In this document: piece after piece, positions 12,440 to 26,000 of the stretch
How the letters are laid out: the number at the start of each line of letters is the position of its first letter
Position numbering within the stretch: position 1 is the first letter of the stretch
NCBI GenBank assembly: GCA_032622095.1
Contig: CP136066.1
Coordinates: 43,413,835-43,477,834 of the forward strand
DNA length: 64,000 nucleotides
Source of the DNA: Siphonodentalium dalli
Taxonomy: Eukaryota > Mollusca > Scaphopoda > Gadilida > Siphonodentaliidae
Direction: 5' to 3'
Translations under genes and position numbers: made by a program
Notes under the pieces: model-generated
What the model saw: only the letters and a program-made list of their open reading frames with translations
What the model was told of the DNA's origin: nothing
The model's database searches: none

Positions 12440-12527
12440 AAATAACACTTCCTGAAACGACATATATGTCGTTCTACTCCTCAACCGATAGACGACATAT
12501 ATGTCGTTCTACTCGCCAAAGGGTTAA
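12440..12527. repeat. TTAA MITE right end
   Basis: ACGACATATATGTCGTTCTA occurs twice, then CGCCAAAGGGTTAA. The CCAAAGGGTTAA end is shared with the elements ending at 18611 and 37415. Confidence 0.55.
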
Positions 12528-13639
12528 GTTTCTGTGACAAAATAGAATAGAATATTTATTGCAATACACCAGATATAGGCAGTTGCGAGTTACACACTGA
12601 GTTAAAAATTAAAACATGTAAATACAAACGAACATAAATTTGTTCAACTGAATATAATTGTTTGATGCATTTGCATCGCCATTCAACGCCCACCATTTAA
12701 CTTATATGTTTTATCTCTATAATATTCTAAACTTTCAAAGACCCACTTCTAAGAAAGAACAACCGGGGGTCAATACTATGAACAATTTTATACCTGTAAA
12801 TACAAATTGTATTTATTAATTTGTAATTACAAATTTGTGTTATCTATCACAGTGGTTTCATAGTACAGGGAAAATTTAGCCGTATTATTGTAATACCTTA
12901 GACTGGGCGAGAGGTGAAACCCCTAAAAGGCAGCTGTAAAACTTAAAAAAAACTAACTCCCCACTCTGCTCCCATGCACCTGTTATCAGTGTTATCTGAA
13001 TACCAGTTCAAATTAGACGGACATGTATATAGAGCTAAAATAACTGACAAACAATTTATATGGGGAAGTTACAATGCGTGCTATCATATTGTGAATAGTG
13101 AGAACACCGGTACTATGAAACGATGAGCTAACAAAAGCTCGCAAATTTCACAAAGATCTACTGTTGATTATTGTAGATTGCTTGCGGACAAACCTTTGCC
13201 TGTGAGTTATTAACAATATATTGAATCACGGCGGGCCAAAGTTACAAAAGAAAATAACCAATCATAAGTTGAGAGGTGAACGCTTATCAGAGCTATCCAA
13301 TCGGTTCACGGATTGCTAAGTTGATGACCACTTGTCTGAGCAAGTTAACAATTAAACGGTTCGTTTGTAGTGTGTGTGTATGTAAGTACAAGTCAGTGTA
13401 ATAACGAGTACTACAAACAATTTGGTATCATTGTTTTTACAAATTACAAATTTACAACCATTCAGTTTGTGAAAATAAAATATTATTTTGATGTTATAGC
13501 ATTATATATATTGTGACCATCCTATTATTTCAAACTGATCCGCTACTCTTATCATAACACATCGAGGCAGTAACGTGGCTCCATTTTATCGGGAGGGGGT
13601 GTATCGAAGCAGGGACGTGCTACTGGTCTCGGTTATAGG

Positions 13640-13945
13640 AGTGGTGCGATAGAGTGCCAGTCGGTAGAATGCCAGATGAATTACACCGTTACAGGCCGTC
13701 CAGCGCCGACGAAGCTGGTTCTAACCCCGTCATATGGAGGGTTACCGGAATCGTGTATCTGGGCAAGTTTGTCAGTTGCTTTCCGGGGGTCGGTGGTTTC
13801 TACACGCAGTGGGACGATTTCTCGGTGAAATCAAGCCTCTGCGTGGTCTTTCCCCCCACCCGTAAAATTGACAACGTCGTGTGTGGCCTAGCGGATAGAA
13901 CGACGATAAACCCTAATAAACCAAACCAAACCAATAGGAGTGTCA
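13640..13945 (+). mobile_element. Candidate tRNA-derived SINE
   Basis: CAGTCGGTAGAATGCC and, 60 bases on, GCTGGTTCTAACCCCG look like RNA polymerase III A and B boxes. A GC-rich body follows (CTTTCCGGGGGTCGGTGGTT), ending in a CCAAACCAAACCAA tail. The base composition is clearly richer in G+C than the surroundings. Flanking duplications were not found. Confidence 0.45.
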
Positions 13946-13989
13946 TTTTATAATTTCAAACTGCTCCGATATCTTATAATATATCTAGA

Positions 13990-15272
13990 TAGGGACGTGG
14001 CTATATGGGCTCAGTTTGGCGACGGGGTGTCCATCCTATAATTTCCATATGCACCCTTTGAACAAAAAAATGCCTATAAATTCCACATAACGATGGAATC
14101 ATATATCAAGAGGAAATTATTTAAATTTTTCTACGCTGATAACAAAACTTAGTCAATATGATTAACATATGTTAGTCATAACGACTAAGAAATGGGGACC
14201 GGCTTTTCTTAGTCAATTGGAAGGCGTAAATTAAAGTTGCTGAATTATGTGCAAATAATTCCAATAATTGACCAAAGTTACTCAAAATGTTTGTGACTAA
14301 CACTAAGTTAGTCATATTTAGTCAATATGTCCAATGCAAGGGGTGTGGTGCACAACTTACTGTTACAGCTTGAAAATCAGAAGCCAACCGGGGTAAACAA
14401 TTACATTTCACAGAAATAGAAGTTTATAATTGAGGGGTGGGGATACAGTTGGATATCGACGTTTCGAGAAAAAAAAGAGCATCTTGCCACGTCACTGCAT
14501 TTATGCTCTAGTCATTTCTGAAAACTGTGCTTGCATCTTCGTATTCGTGTCCTTTGCCGTGACCAAATGCATTCGCGTCGACGATTGAAACTCAAAGGAT
14601 GTCCCCCACTACACAGCAACCATAAGGCCGAACGATAAACCATGGTTTGATAGTCGCATTCGACTCGAAATTAGACGGCGCGATCGGTATAGAACAAAAG
14701 CATTGAAATCAAATCAACCACACGACTGGATTAGATACAAAAAAACACGTAACAAAGTTAATAATATGAAAAAATTTGCGAAATTTTCAAAGAGGTGGTG
14801 CTCATACAGCTTAATCAGTAGCGATTTTATGTTTCTCAACTCTGTTTTGCTCAGCGCTGATTGGTTTGTCCACACATGTTCCATGTGTAGGTCATGTAGA
14901 ATTCCTTCTACAAAACCTCTCATTTATATATCTGAGTAAAAGAAATATATTCTTGGCTAGCTCTGATCCTTCGTGTGAAACTAGCTTAGAGGTAAATATG
15001 CAAATGTTGGTCTAAAACAAAACATACCTCTAATAAATTGTTGGAAAAAACAAAATAACAGAACAAGTTCAACCTATTGTTGTTGTAAAATTTCCAATTC
15101 ATGTTGTTTCAGGTATCAAATTTCCAGCTGTTGAACGTGTTGATAAAATGTTTGGAGCGAGAATCATAACCCAACCCCCTTGTCGCGACGTCCCTGTGGG
15201 TTGTACTTGAAATTTCCAGCTGACAAAATATTTTCACGAGGGGTGAATCGACCCCTTGTCGCCACGTCCCTG
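13990..15272. repeat. Repeat family with AGGGACGTGGC termini
   Basis: AGGGACGTGGCTA at 13991 and GCCACGTCCCTG at 15261-15272 are inverted, with a second GCGACGTCCCTG at 15187. The inner segment has repeated AAATTTCCA(G/A)CTG. A related copy lies at 35558-35892. The element boundaries are uncertain. Confidence 0.45.
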
Positions 15273-15538
15273 CGTATCATAGATATATATATATATATAT
15301 ATATATTATCCGGGTTAAGGGTGCGAAAACTGAAAAATTATGTTTCATAGTACTCGAACATTCTTTGTAATTGGAGATATTTGTAAATACAAAGAACACG
15401 TACTATTTGTGATTTATGTTTGTAATCGTAGGTTCATAGTATTGGCGGAATGATAAATTGTTATTTCTTACAAACAATTGTAGATTCTTACAAAGAAAAA
15501 GTTTCATAGTATTGACCCCGGATCATGTTGCATACGGT

Positions 15539-15903
15539 ATTTATAATCTTTGCATCGTCATTTCTCATAATCGTTTGAAATTTTTCACTATCGCTCATTT
15601 GTGAAAATTCACTCTTATTATTTGAATATCTCGAAATAGTCTTGCTCTGAGATCAGAGTGCACTACACTCGATAACAAAATGATATTCAGTTTCAACACG
15701 CGCCTGATTGTACATAATCGTTTGAAATTTATAATCTTTGCATCGTCATTTCTCATAATCGTTTGAAATTTTTCACTATCGCTCATTTGTGAAAATTCAC
15801 CCTTATTTGAATATCTCGAAATAGTCTTGCTCTGAGATCAGAGTGCACTATATACTCGATAACAAAATGATATTCAGTTACAACACGCGCCTGATTGTAC
15901 ATT
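15539..15903. repeat. Direct duplication, about 180 bp
   Basis: 15539-15715 and 15727-15903 are nearly identical, from TTTATAATCTTTGCATCGTC to ACACGCGCCTGATTGTACA, with one 3-base and one 2-base length change. Recent tandem duplication. Confidence 0.9.
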
Positions 15904-15909
15904 GTACAC

Positions 15910-16905
15910 ACTCTGTTTTGAATATGTTGTGATATGCTTTATGATACTGACAATTAAGTACATAGTACATACTTTCTAACAATCCATTGTTAATGTAGCA
16001 GTGTAGGCCTACAATGAGGCTACATCGCCTAAATGTATACTGCTACATATAAATGGAAACAGTATACAAAATATAGATAGATTAGCGACATACAGCAACA
16101 AAACATATTAATCACTCCAATCGGTCAATCTATTGTTATATTGTGAAACGTCGACTCTTTAAAAACAAAGCAAGCGATGTGCCCCTGCTGCCACACGTGG
16201 TTTTCGCAAACACACGTGCTGTGTTACTAATGTAAACAAATAAACCACATCACCGTATGCATACGCGCACGTTCATCTCCAAGGGACTTTAACTCATTTT
16301 ATGTGTTAATGATTAAAATGTTCTACTGGAACAAAACACTAATTATACGTTTTTCGAAGAATATTTATTCATATGCTGGTAATTTTTAAGGTAATCATAA
16401 ATGTTATTTTTCTGAAATTAAAATCAATCGGGAACTATATAATACGCGGAGACACTTCCTGTTTGAATTTCCTGGTTGTTGTAGGGCATTGTGGCTGTTT
16501 TATTTGGTTTGGTAGGTTTTTAGAGTGTGTTTATATGTTTTATATGTTTTATTTGGTTAACAGTGTGATGATAAGCACAAATAATAAAATCGATAACAAA
16601 ATGATTTTATCGGTTGTGAATTTTAATTAATATGCTCTTGGTAACTTACACAAATGGCGCCGAGGTCTAATGCACTGATTCGAAATAGTTTTGGGGTCGA
16701 TCGAATCGATGTGGAGTCCGGAGATGTCACATTCAAGAGGACAATACTGAACACTAATGACTAACAACATATCGTATTTGGTGGTTTCATCAATGACACT
16801 AAATGATCAGATAAAGCCTGCACAGTTAAAGATACGGGCGTCCTCGTGGTGTATATACATACATGTACTGATGATGTAGTACCGGTACTGTAGTACGGTA
16901 TCTGG
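15910..16905. other. No gene recognised
   Basis: AT-rich. One 85-codon open frame at 16373-16630 has hydrophobic, Phe/Val-rich content but no recognisable family or splice support, so it is not called. Confidence 0.4.
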
Positions 16906-16912
16906 AGTCAGT

Positions 16913-17004
16913 GGAGAAGTCGGCCCCGCGCAAAGTCGGTCCCACGCGAAGTTGCCACCAGAGAAGTCAGCCCCGCGTGAAGTTGGCCCCAGAGAAGTCT
17001 CCCC
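16913..17004. repeat. 16-bp degenerate minisatellite
   Basis: Six units of the type GAAGTCGGCCCCGCG in a row. The local G+C content is far above the flanks. Confidence 0.8.
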
Positions 17005-17071
17005 CATTAATTAGAAGGGTTTAAATCGGCTTAATTTTATTGAGATCTATAGTGTTTATCATTATAATTTA

Positions 17072-17680
17072 TACCCCCACTTTCGAAGAAAATGGGGGGG
17101 GGGTATACTGGATTGACTCCGTCCGTACGTCACGCTTTCTCCATCCGTGTGTCCGTCCATCCGACCTCATAACTCGAACAACTATGAACCGATTTCAATA
17201 ATTTTTTGTATGCAATGTCATTAGGACGGTCTCTCCGCATGATGCTAATTGCTGATGGTTTTTTTTTTTCAAGTTACGCCTCATTTTTGACTTATTTTGA
17301 CTTAGAAAATTTTGTCCGACTTAATAACTTTAACAAATATGAACCGATTTCAATAATTTTTGGTATACATGCTTCTCACAATACCCTCCCTACATGATGC
17401 AGCTAGGGATAATATTGGCTCTTGAAAAACTGTTTCGTAATATTACACTTCATTTTCGACTTATTTTGACTTAGAAAATTCTGTCTGACTTAATAACTTT
17501 AACAAATATGAACCAATTTGAATAATTTTTTCTGTACAAGCTTCTTGTGACACCATATCGATATAATTAGTCCGAATTTTTCTTTAAAGTTAAAAATCTT
17601 TTTTGTTGGGTTTCCGGATAATGCAGGTTGAATTTGCTACGGTGGGGGTATGCTAGCACTCGAGTGCACATCTCTTGTTT
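17072..17680. repeat. Dispersed repeat beginning TACCCCCAC with a G-run hairpin
   Basis: TACCCCCACTTTCGAAGAAA then TGGGGGGGGGGTATACTGG at the left forms a hairpin. Inside are three diverged copies of TATGAACCGATTTCAATAAT with TTTTGACTTAGAAAATT. It closes with GTGGGGGTATGCTAGCACTC. Repeats with this start/stop style are common in marine invertebrates; class unknown. Confidence 0.55.
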
Positions 17681-17689
17681 ATGTTGGCT

Positions 17690-18150
17690 AACTGTGAGGT
17701 ACCCAACTTAATTTGATTGATTTAGTGAGATCTAGGACAAATATGATACAGATACAGAGTGACGTAGTTTTTGTGTAGGCTAATTGTGAAGTCCGCAATA
17801 TTTTCTTAGTTGTAATAACAAAATGAACTTCACCTACATGTATTTGGGCAGTCACTGACAGCAGCTCAGTTATAAAAACAATGATAGTTGCCAACAGATT
17901 ATAAACAATTCACTGCGCTTTTTGAGAGAAACTAAACAACACTCATTGAGTCAACCCACATTTTCTCTGACGCAAAGCGTGTTTTGTGAATAACATCGCA
18001 TTCATATCATCATTATGTTATACTATTAGTATATTCTTGAGGAATGATCATAATTTGAGAAGTGTTATTTCAAAATTATAACCTACATGTACAGGTACAA
18101 CGGGGGCCATCCGTCCCTTCAAAGACTGTCAGTTGTTATTTGGAACAAAC
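17690..18150. other. No gene recognised
   Basis: AT-rich sequence between repeats with no conserved frame. Confidence 0.4.
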
Positions 18151-18152
18151 AA

Positions 18153-18611
18153 ATAACCCTTTGGCGGGTACCGGTACATATAATTAGTGTTATAAACCAG
18201 TGCATCTATAATCGGAAGTATCCTGCACTGACATATCTACAGATACAGATAATCATTTTATGTTATGATGTAGAACGACATTTTTGAAATTATGTCACTT
18301 TATGGTTGGCGGTGGAATGACATTTATGTCATTTACGACAGTTCTGGGGTAATATAATGTTACTATGCAATAACTCGAAAAATTGTCTCCCAAATGAGAA
18401 CTTAACTTTTTATGGATATCATGCAGATTTATATTATTTTCAATATTTACCATGATTTATTCAGGCTTTTAATAATGTTGTTTGTATGATTATATCTTAC
18501 AGTAGGCCAATGTGTTAAAATTACTCAGATTGTTTGCAAAAGTACTACCGGTAGTATATTCACCCATGGATATGATGTAATATATGACGTATTCACCTGC
18601 CAAAGGGTTAA
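18153..18611. mobile_element. TTAA-type MITE (CCCTTTGGC ends), about 460 bp
   Basis: ATAACCCTTTGGCGGGTACC at the left and CACCTGCCAAAGGGTTAA at the right. The left target site is mutated from TTAA to ATAA. The interior has the GTAGAACGACATTT and GACATTTATGTCATTT motifs seen in the 12.44-kb fragment. Confidence 0.6.
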
Positions 18612-18637
18612 ACTTTAGCACAAGTTGTTAAGAACCG

Positions 18638-19173
18638 GTAGCCGTAGATCATGCCATGAATCTCTACTCTGGCTAAATTCCGTAGAGATCATATTCCACC
18701 AGTACAAAACTTGGGAACATTTTGAAGTTTTGACAGGGAACCTTATCAAGTTTTAAAAAATAACACAGTATTTTTCTTAGTATACCTGTTCCTTGATAAT
18801 TAATGTACTTCACTGAGGGTGAAGGTCCCAACTCGAAGATGCACGATTTAAGTTAATTTGTGAGGAATTTTGCTTTGCATCACTTACAATTATGGAATAT
18901 TTCTGGTTGATTAATAATTCAATGTTTATTGCGATATCTGCTCACAAAAGTCACAGCAAAGCATGCAATCTCGAGCTGGAACCGCCCATTAATGTGAAGT
19001 AAATTATTGAGTATTAACAAAGAAATATATTCCCTGCCTTGTTTGTTCAATGTTATAAAGTCCCCTGTCAGAATGAGTCAGAACATCAAAAAGTTCCCAG
19101 GTTTTGTACTGGTGGAATATGATCTCTACAGGTGTTAGCCAGAGTAAGATTAATGGTATGATCTACGGTAGTC
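18638..19173. mobile_element. Inverted-repeat element family K
   Basis: Left arm CCGTAGATCATGCC...GATCATATTCCACCAGTACA is the reverse complement of right arm TGTACTGGTGGAATATGATC...ATCTACGG, over about 110 bases. An internal part recurs at about 50800-51060. It lies upstream of the LRRC71 start exon. Confidence 0.65.
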
Positions 19174-19987
19174 GGTGCATTAAATTAATGTAATTAGGCC
19201 CATATACTACACAAGTACATACATATTATACATACATATGAGTATTTTTAGCGTGAGTTTTTCATGACACTGAGAAGTCGGAGAAAGTACAACTTGATCA
19301 GAACTGGAATGACTACAAGTCAAATCAGTTAGAACAACAACAAAATGTCATATAAATAGGCCATATTCATAGCATCCCATCCGCGTTACTGTTGTTTTAA
19401 TTTTTCTATTTATTTTTGCAAGCCCAGTATGAGTGAGTGTCCAAATGGCTGAGATAGTACATGTCTATTATCCTACATGTATGTCCATTATTGTCTTAGT
19501 GACTCATAGTCAAATTTGCTTGTCTAGGTACGGTATTAATCAATGTGTCAGCGTTCTTTGAAGTTTGCATGAGGTCTTGCGACCTTTGGTCCGAATACAC
19601 ACCATGACATAAAAGCTAAAGTTGATCATTAACATTGATGCCACTAAAATGAGAAGCAGGCCCTACCGTATATGTATGTACAGTGACAGTATATCAGACA
19701 AACAGCCTCAAATTGCGGAGATCAGTCCACTCAAAATATTGGGGATTCGCCACAAATCCCAGAGATCGGAATCACTGATTATGAGAGGAGAGGATTAATA
19801 TTCAATACACATACATGTACGGTAGCTGAGCTGTTAAAGATCTCTACCAAGGGGAAGAAGTCCATGACAGACAAAACCATGCAATTACCCCGTTACATGT
19901 CTCTTCCACTCACTCCGACAACCAACCATTTGGATTGTAGTATTAATTCGCACTACATTCTATTTTATTTTACCTTTATTTTTTCAG
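19174..19987. other. Upstream flank of the LRRC71 start exon
   Basis: No reading frame of interest. It contains repeated ACATGTA-type motifs and ends in a pyrimidine-rich stretch and CAG, the acceptor of the start-codon exon. If a 5' non-coding exon exists, it lies here or further upstream; I cannot place a promoter. Confidence 0.4.
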
Positions 19988-20006
19988 TGTTGCAGCCCGA
20001 ATAAAA

Positions 20007-20094
20007 ATGGGCAAGAAAATAGAGAAATCCTTGAAAGGTGACAAACCTCAGGCTGGACAAGAAGGCCAAGAAGAGGACCCAAATAAAACACCTG
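20007..20094 (+). CDS. LRRC71: LRRC71 exon with start codon
   Basis: Start chosen at the only ATG after a strong acceptor (T-rich tract then TTTTTTCAG ending 19987), in context AAAAATGG. Encodes 29 codons beginning MGKKIEKSLKG, a Lys/Glu/Gln-rich presumably disordered N-terminus, and ends in phase 1 before GTTTGT. Because a splice acceptor precedes the ATG by about 20 bases, a non-coding first exon is expected upstream. A hAT-type MITE begins 32 bases after the donor. Confidence 0.8.
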
Positions 20095-23000
20095 GTTTGT
20101 ATACTGTCTTCATGCTATTAAAGATGCAAGCCTTGAAATAGTGTGCCTGTCATTTGCAGAATGATGTCCCCAGAGGATGAATTTAGTGATGCTACCCTGC
20201 ATAGTGGGCTAGCATCACCAAATTCACCCTCTGGGGACCTCATTCTGCTTACACCTCAGCAGAATGAGATTCCCAGAGGGTGAATTTGGTGATGCTAGCC
20301 CGCTATGCGGGGTAGCATCACTAAATTCACCCTCTGGGAACCTCATTCTGAAAATGACAGACACACTATTTCAAGGCTTGTAAAGATGATACACACACTC
20401 TATGACAGGGTTTCTACTGGAGGGTCATTGGATTCCTTTTCTGGTCCTTTCCCCCCAGCCAATATTTCCTCTCCAGATGACATTCCTTGGCCCGATCCAC
20501 AGATTAATGCCTACATGTATGTCACATGTTTGTGTTCCATTAACCCTTTGAGTGCCAGGTCAATTTTTGTATCAACCCATATACCCTGTGCCAATGCATT
20601 CTCTTATATATGCGAGTCGACCATAGGTCGCCTCGCATATATAAGAGAATGCATTGGCCTAACAATTTTTTTTTTTTACAATTTTTTACAATTTTAATAA
20701 TTTATTCTTATATTCTTTAACAGACTTATTTTGTAGGCTTAGGGCCGATGAGATCGGCCCCTGGCACTCAAAGGGTTAAATAAAACCAACAGTGAATGAT
20801 GAAATTTTTTTTTTTATTTTATCCATCACTTTTGTCATCTACCGGTACTAGATTATAGATAAAGGCTGCAAAATTAACGATGATTTTATTTTAGCACATC
20901 CTAAATTAAAGCAAGAACGGTTACTTTGTCTATTATAATAAACGGTTACTTTGTCTATCATAATGCTCAGAACTACAACTAAATCAATTTAAATGTTTCC
21001 TAAATAAATCCCCCATTAAAACAAATTGATTAGATGTTAAAAAGCTCGGTCCCCCATTTGCTGAATCATACTCGCGAAAATAAACCTTGTACATGTATCT
21101 CGTCAATCTATATGGATATTCTACAGGTATATTTATTTGCAAATATTGACCACTAGTGGGCACTTTTATGGAATATATTAGATTTCATTGACACTTTTTT
21201 GGAAAATAATACATTTCAAAGATACAGACATCGATAGATATGTACATGTATCAGTGTGTATTACCTTTTTCGGAAAGATCTTGAAGTGTAGGCCCTTTAT
21301 TGATAAATGCCACTTGTTAGATGCTGCCTGTTTTGTCGCAATTATATTTTCAATAAAGCATGTTGCTATGATGCTACATGTATCCTGATATGAACTACTC
21401 ATGTAAACTTTTCAATTTGTTAAAAATAAAAACGCAGTTAGTTGTGATTCCTTGAATTAATCTACTTATATTACTGAATATGTTCAGACTTTGGGCTTAA
21501 GTTATGGGCTGATTTTTGGGCTGATTTACTAATATCCGATAGTTGTAGTTTATTGCATGGACTGAGATCTTCCCTCAGCAGCTACATGTATATATACTGG
21601 TATAGAGGTCCCATTCCCCCAACCCCTAGTGGAAACCATATTTAATAGAATATAAATACATATTGAGTTATGCTCATTATATTTGTTGGGGATTCTTCAC
21701 TAACTTCAGTATTCATAATCATTTGGCAGCTGAAGAATGAGACATTGAGAGTATTGCATGGTTAATAATTTCTGTGGATTAGTTTAATAACAAAATAAAT
21801 TTACATGTAACTTATTTTAAACAGAGCCATACAGCTGTACAGGAAACTTTCAAGCAGATTTCACAGAATTGTGTCGTAAAAACAACATGTACATAATCCC
21901 ACCTGTTGTTGCAAGACCAAAACCACCACAACAAAATGCTCAACCAGTGGAAACAAAACCAGAGAAGGGGAAGGATAAAAACAAGCAAGTTCAACCAGAA
22001 CCAGATCCAGAAACTGACCTTACTGATGGAGGAGGTATGAACAATTTTCAATTAACCCTTTACCCAACAGAACGGCCCTGTGCCAATGCATTCTCTTATA
22101 TATGCGAGTCGACCATAGGTCGCCTCGCATATATAAGAGAATGCATTGGCTTAACACATTAAAAATTATAAAATTGTTAAAGAATGTAAGAAAAAATGGT
22201 AAAAAGTGTTAAAAAAATATTTGTTTAGGCCAATGCATTCTCTTATATATGCGAGGCGACCTATGGTCGACTCGCATATATAAGAGAATGCATTGGCACA
22301 GGGCATAACTGTATGAACAATTTTCAAATAATCTTTACAGGGTACATCATTTCCATATTCGTTGCATATAGGATCTACCCCAGTTTAATACTTTGAAAAT
22401 AGACTACTGTGACCAGGGACTCATCTAGCCCATTTTCAGGAGCTAATTATTTTAACGAGCTGTGCGTGCATATATTTATTATGATTTGCCCCAAGAACAA
22501 TTTGCCCTGGGACGGTTTCGTCACATAGCAAGTTTTTCACATATTTTGGCTGAGCATATTGGCCTGATAATCTAATAATGCTTGGGTTCTAATATTCTTG
22601 AGCATTAGTATTCTAATACAGCAAAACCTCTCCAAACTGGACCAAATTGTCCGGTCCCCAATTCACTGAAGTGCATTCTCACTAAAAATTAACTCAACAA
22701 ACCAGAAACTCTCTATTCAGAACATTCGACAGCTTTTATAGTCCAAAAGTGAACAAAATTACAGCATTTTTTTACCTCTGAAATCCAAAGCAATACCAAC
22801 CAAACACATGACAGCTCATTCATAGTGACTGGCTGATTAAAACTTTATTGGTGACAATTCACTACCATTGTGTACTTTTAGCTAATTAGTGTTTAGTTTG
22901 GACAGTGGTCGTAAAAATAAGACTCCAAATTCAGCTCAATAATTGATGACATAGAGTCAGCGCTGTATTATCTGTGAAGTCACCATTATTCACTCAAACT

Positions 23001-26000
23001 GTGAAAGCATACAGGTATCTAACCAGGCATCTGCCCTTATAGTCCGGTTCAAAATGTTTGTCGAACAAAACACTGTTAATTTAATTGGTACAATTAATTC
23101 AATAGTTCAAAACTACAATACTACCGGTAACTAACGATGCGATATTTTTTAGCCTCATTTTAAAAAATCATCGTAAAATTTATCATTTCCATGTTTCCTG
23201 TCTTATATATACATGTAATATTTCTTAATAGACCATGTTTTTAATTCTTATTATAAAATACAGGTAAATACATTCCGATTGTAGTGCGATTTTTCTATAA
23301 ACTGAACACCTCTCTAAACCGAACAGAAGGGCTGGTCTGATTGGTGTTCGGTTTGGAGAGGTTTTACTGTACTGCTCGGTTTAAAATGTTCTTGAATATT
23401 AGTAATCTTATTTACATTGTGTATTCTTATGGTGAAACCGATACCTTTAAACTTAGGATTGTCATCAGAACATATTCCGATATGTACAGTAATGCCCTAA
23501 ATAATCGACTCCTTAACCACAGATGAATTATGGGTAATTTTTCAGGATTTAGTCGGAAATATGAGAGCTTTCCGATGAAAGGCAACAAGCCATATTTCCG
23601 ACTAAATCGTGAAAAATTAGCCATAATTCTGCTGTGGTTAAGGAGTCGATTATTTAGGGCATTACTGTATCTGCTGAACTTAAATATAAACTGCCAATGG
23701 CACACCATGTTACCATCAACCAGCCGCAATTACTCATAACGTTGACGTTTTTTTTAGAGCCTGTTGAATCACCACCAAAGACGTTCAGCACGAAGGACAA
23801 ATTTGAGTATTTCAAACCATCAATCCAAGTGGAAATGGACAACCCAGAAAAACCAGAGACAGTCAACGAAGTATTCATCAGAGGTAGGCCCTCAAACCAG
23901 TCATCAAAGTCAAAATGACGCTACAAAATGTTATAATATTCAGGTTTCATTTTATACAATTGTTGATACTACCTGTATGTGCAAAAAATTATTTTGTAAA
24001 ATTACCAGTTATTCTATTTGGTTGTAATTATTTTCCCATCAACTATCGCAGGCCATGTTGGTTTAGAAAATATAGCTTTGTATTGACAGACCATGACATA
24101 TAGCTTGAGAAACCCTCAGTGTTATTGTTTATGTTCAATTTCTGAAATATTTTGGTTGATTCGATTACGGTAGAAAATTGTTATGCTGATGATACAAGAA
24201 AAATTGATTTGCAATATAATACTTGTTTCTAAAATAAAATCTAACAGCCTATTACTTCTATTATTTCTATGAAAATATTTGACCTCATTTTAGGTTTTAA
24301 AGTTGATGATGTGATGATGAATACATTCAGGCAATGTTGGCCGATGATGGACAAACTACATTCTATCAAGTAAGCTCCCACTAAACAAGTACTGTATACA
24401 TACCTTATAGTGCTGGGACGGTTGGGGTTTTTTCCTAACCGGTTAACCACGGGCATTAACCTAATCATAACCGGTTAACCACGACCATCATTACCATAAG
24501 TACTAGATTGAATACACTGGTCACTATATCGGCAAAACAAGTGTTTATTAAGCGTCCCGGAAACGTTGATATACATGCGATCACAAACGAAGTCTTAGTC
24601 GTACAATGCGGTCCCGTTAGGGCGATCAAATAGTGGTAAATGTGTATAAATTAATTCAGTTTTGAGCCCAAACAAACTAAAATATAATACATATTAGTAG
24701 TGGGCTAGTATATCGATGTTTACAGGAGTTCCGCACCGCATAAACATCGCTTGCTTGCAAAACCTTCGGCGACGAAGTATAGTTCCTTCCTCGATTAGCC
24801 CAAACATGTGTACTACAAGGTACTGAAGGTAGGTATACTGCTGTTTAGTAATGTTTACTAGTGTTTGGGTATAGGTAGGTATTAATCACATGTGGCCCCA
24901 CGATGTTACTTCAATTATTTAATAAACAAATTCAAACAAAATTAAATCGTCGTGATTCAGTACACAAGCCCCAGCCAGTGTTTAGGAAATAAAGTTATCG
25001 AACACATCACTAGATATATACTCTGAGTTCCCACTCCCAGTGGGCCTATGTGTTTTTTCTGGATATTGGATGTTGATCCAGAATAAACGAATCGCGTTCA
25101 ACAGGCCTTGCATTCCGCCCATTTCTTCTTTTTTCTTGTCATCTTCAATTAGGACTAAATTTCCACAAACGTTCGATTTCCGTTTTTGTATGGCTTCTGC
25201 CATCGCTTTGAGACGAAATAATCATAATGACAAGGGGGGACAGTTTAAATAAAACAGACAGACTATTGATGACATAGTAAAAGTCTAGACTTGATTGCTT
25301 TGATGTATGCCGCGGTGTGCGTGCAACCGGAACGTCATGTAATGCCGCCAAAGGAAATTGGCATTGAATGTGTAGCAAGCTATTCTCAGACTGACACAGA
25401 GTGTGGTTGTTGGTTTCATGTCTCGAAAGGCCGCCGGTGATCAAATGGGCTTGTGTTGTGGGGTATATGAATACACAATCAACTGTCAAAATCGCTTCCA
25501 AGCGGCTTCTTATTACTTACTCTCGTTACTTAAACTTCCGTAAATGATTTCAGCAACATTTACACGGAGTACTACCATGATAGTATGGTCGTTATCAAAA
25601 GTACGGTTATCCGGTTGTGGCCTCCTCCAACTGGTTGACACGCCTAACCGAACCGTAACCGGATATCCGGACAACCGTCCCAGCACTAATACCTTACTCT
25701 TATTTAAATTTATGCAGTATTATTTCTTCGCTGTTTTAAATTCGCACATTGTGAACCCTGAATGGCAAATTAAAAATTAAAAATGGAAAAAAAAGTCCTG
25801 TATTCGATGCCAATTGCAGTATATTTAAAGACCACTGCCATATAGTTAAATGTACAGTGAGCAGAAGGTAACTATTAATTATTTAGTTGTGAAGATAATT
25901 ATTGGTTATGAAATCGAACAAAGTGTCATGTGACTTCAACGACCATTGATTTGCTGCTGACTTCAAAGAAATGACTCTGTATGTATTTTGTATTGATTAA

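Larger units (their letters stand above)
12765..15519. mobile_element. Candidate 2.75-kb element with TTCATAGTA subterminal repeats
   Basis: Left end GGGGGTCAATACTATGAA and right end TTTCATAGTATTGACCCC are inverted copies. The decamer TTTCATAGTA or its complement recurs inside at 12856, 13111, 15343 and 15433, clustered near both ends, as in elements with subterminal transposase-binding repeats. A candidate SINE and a second repeat (13990-15272) lie inside. No transposase was recognised. Confidence 0.5.

Noticed and set aside
24982-25203. Stand-alone minus-strand gene starting MAEAIQKRKSNV
   Set aside because: It lies within a hAT element; frameshifted reading reveals a BED finger, so it is transposase debris.
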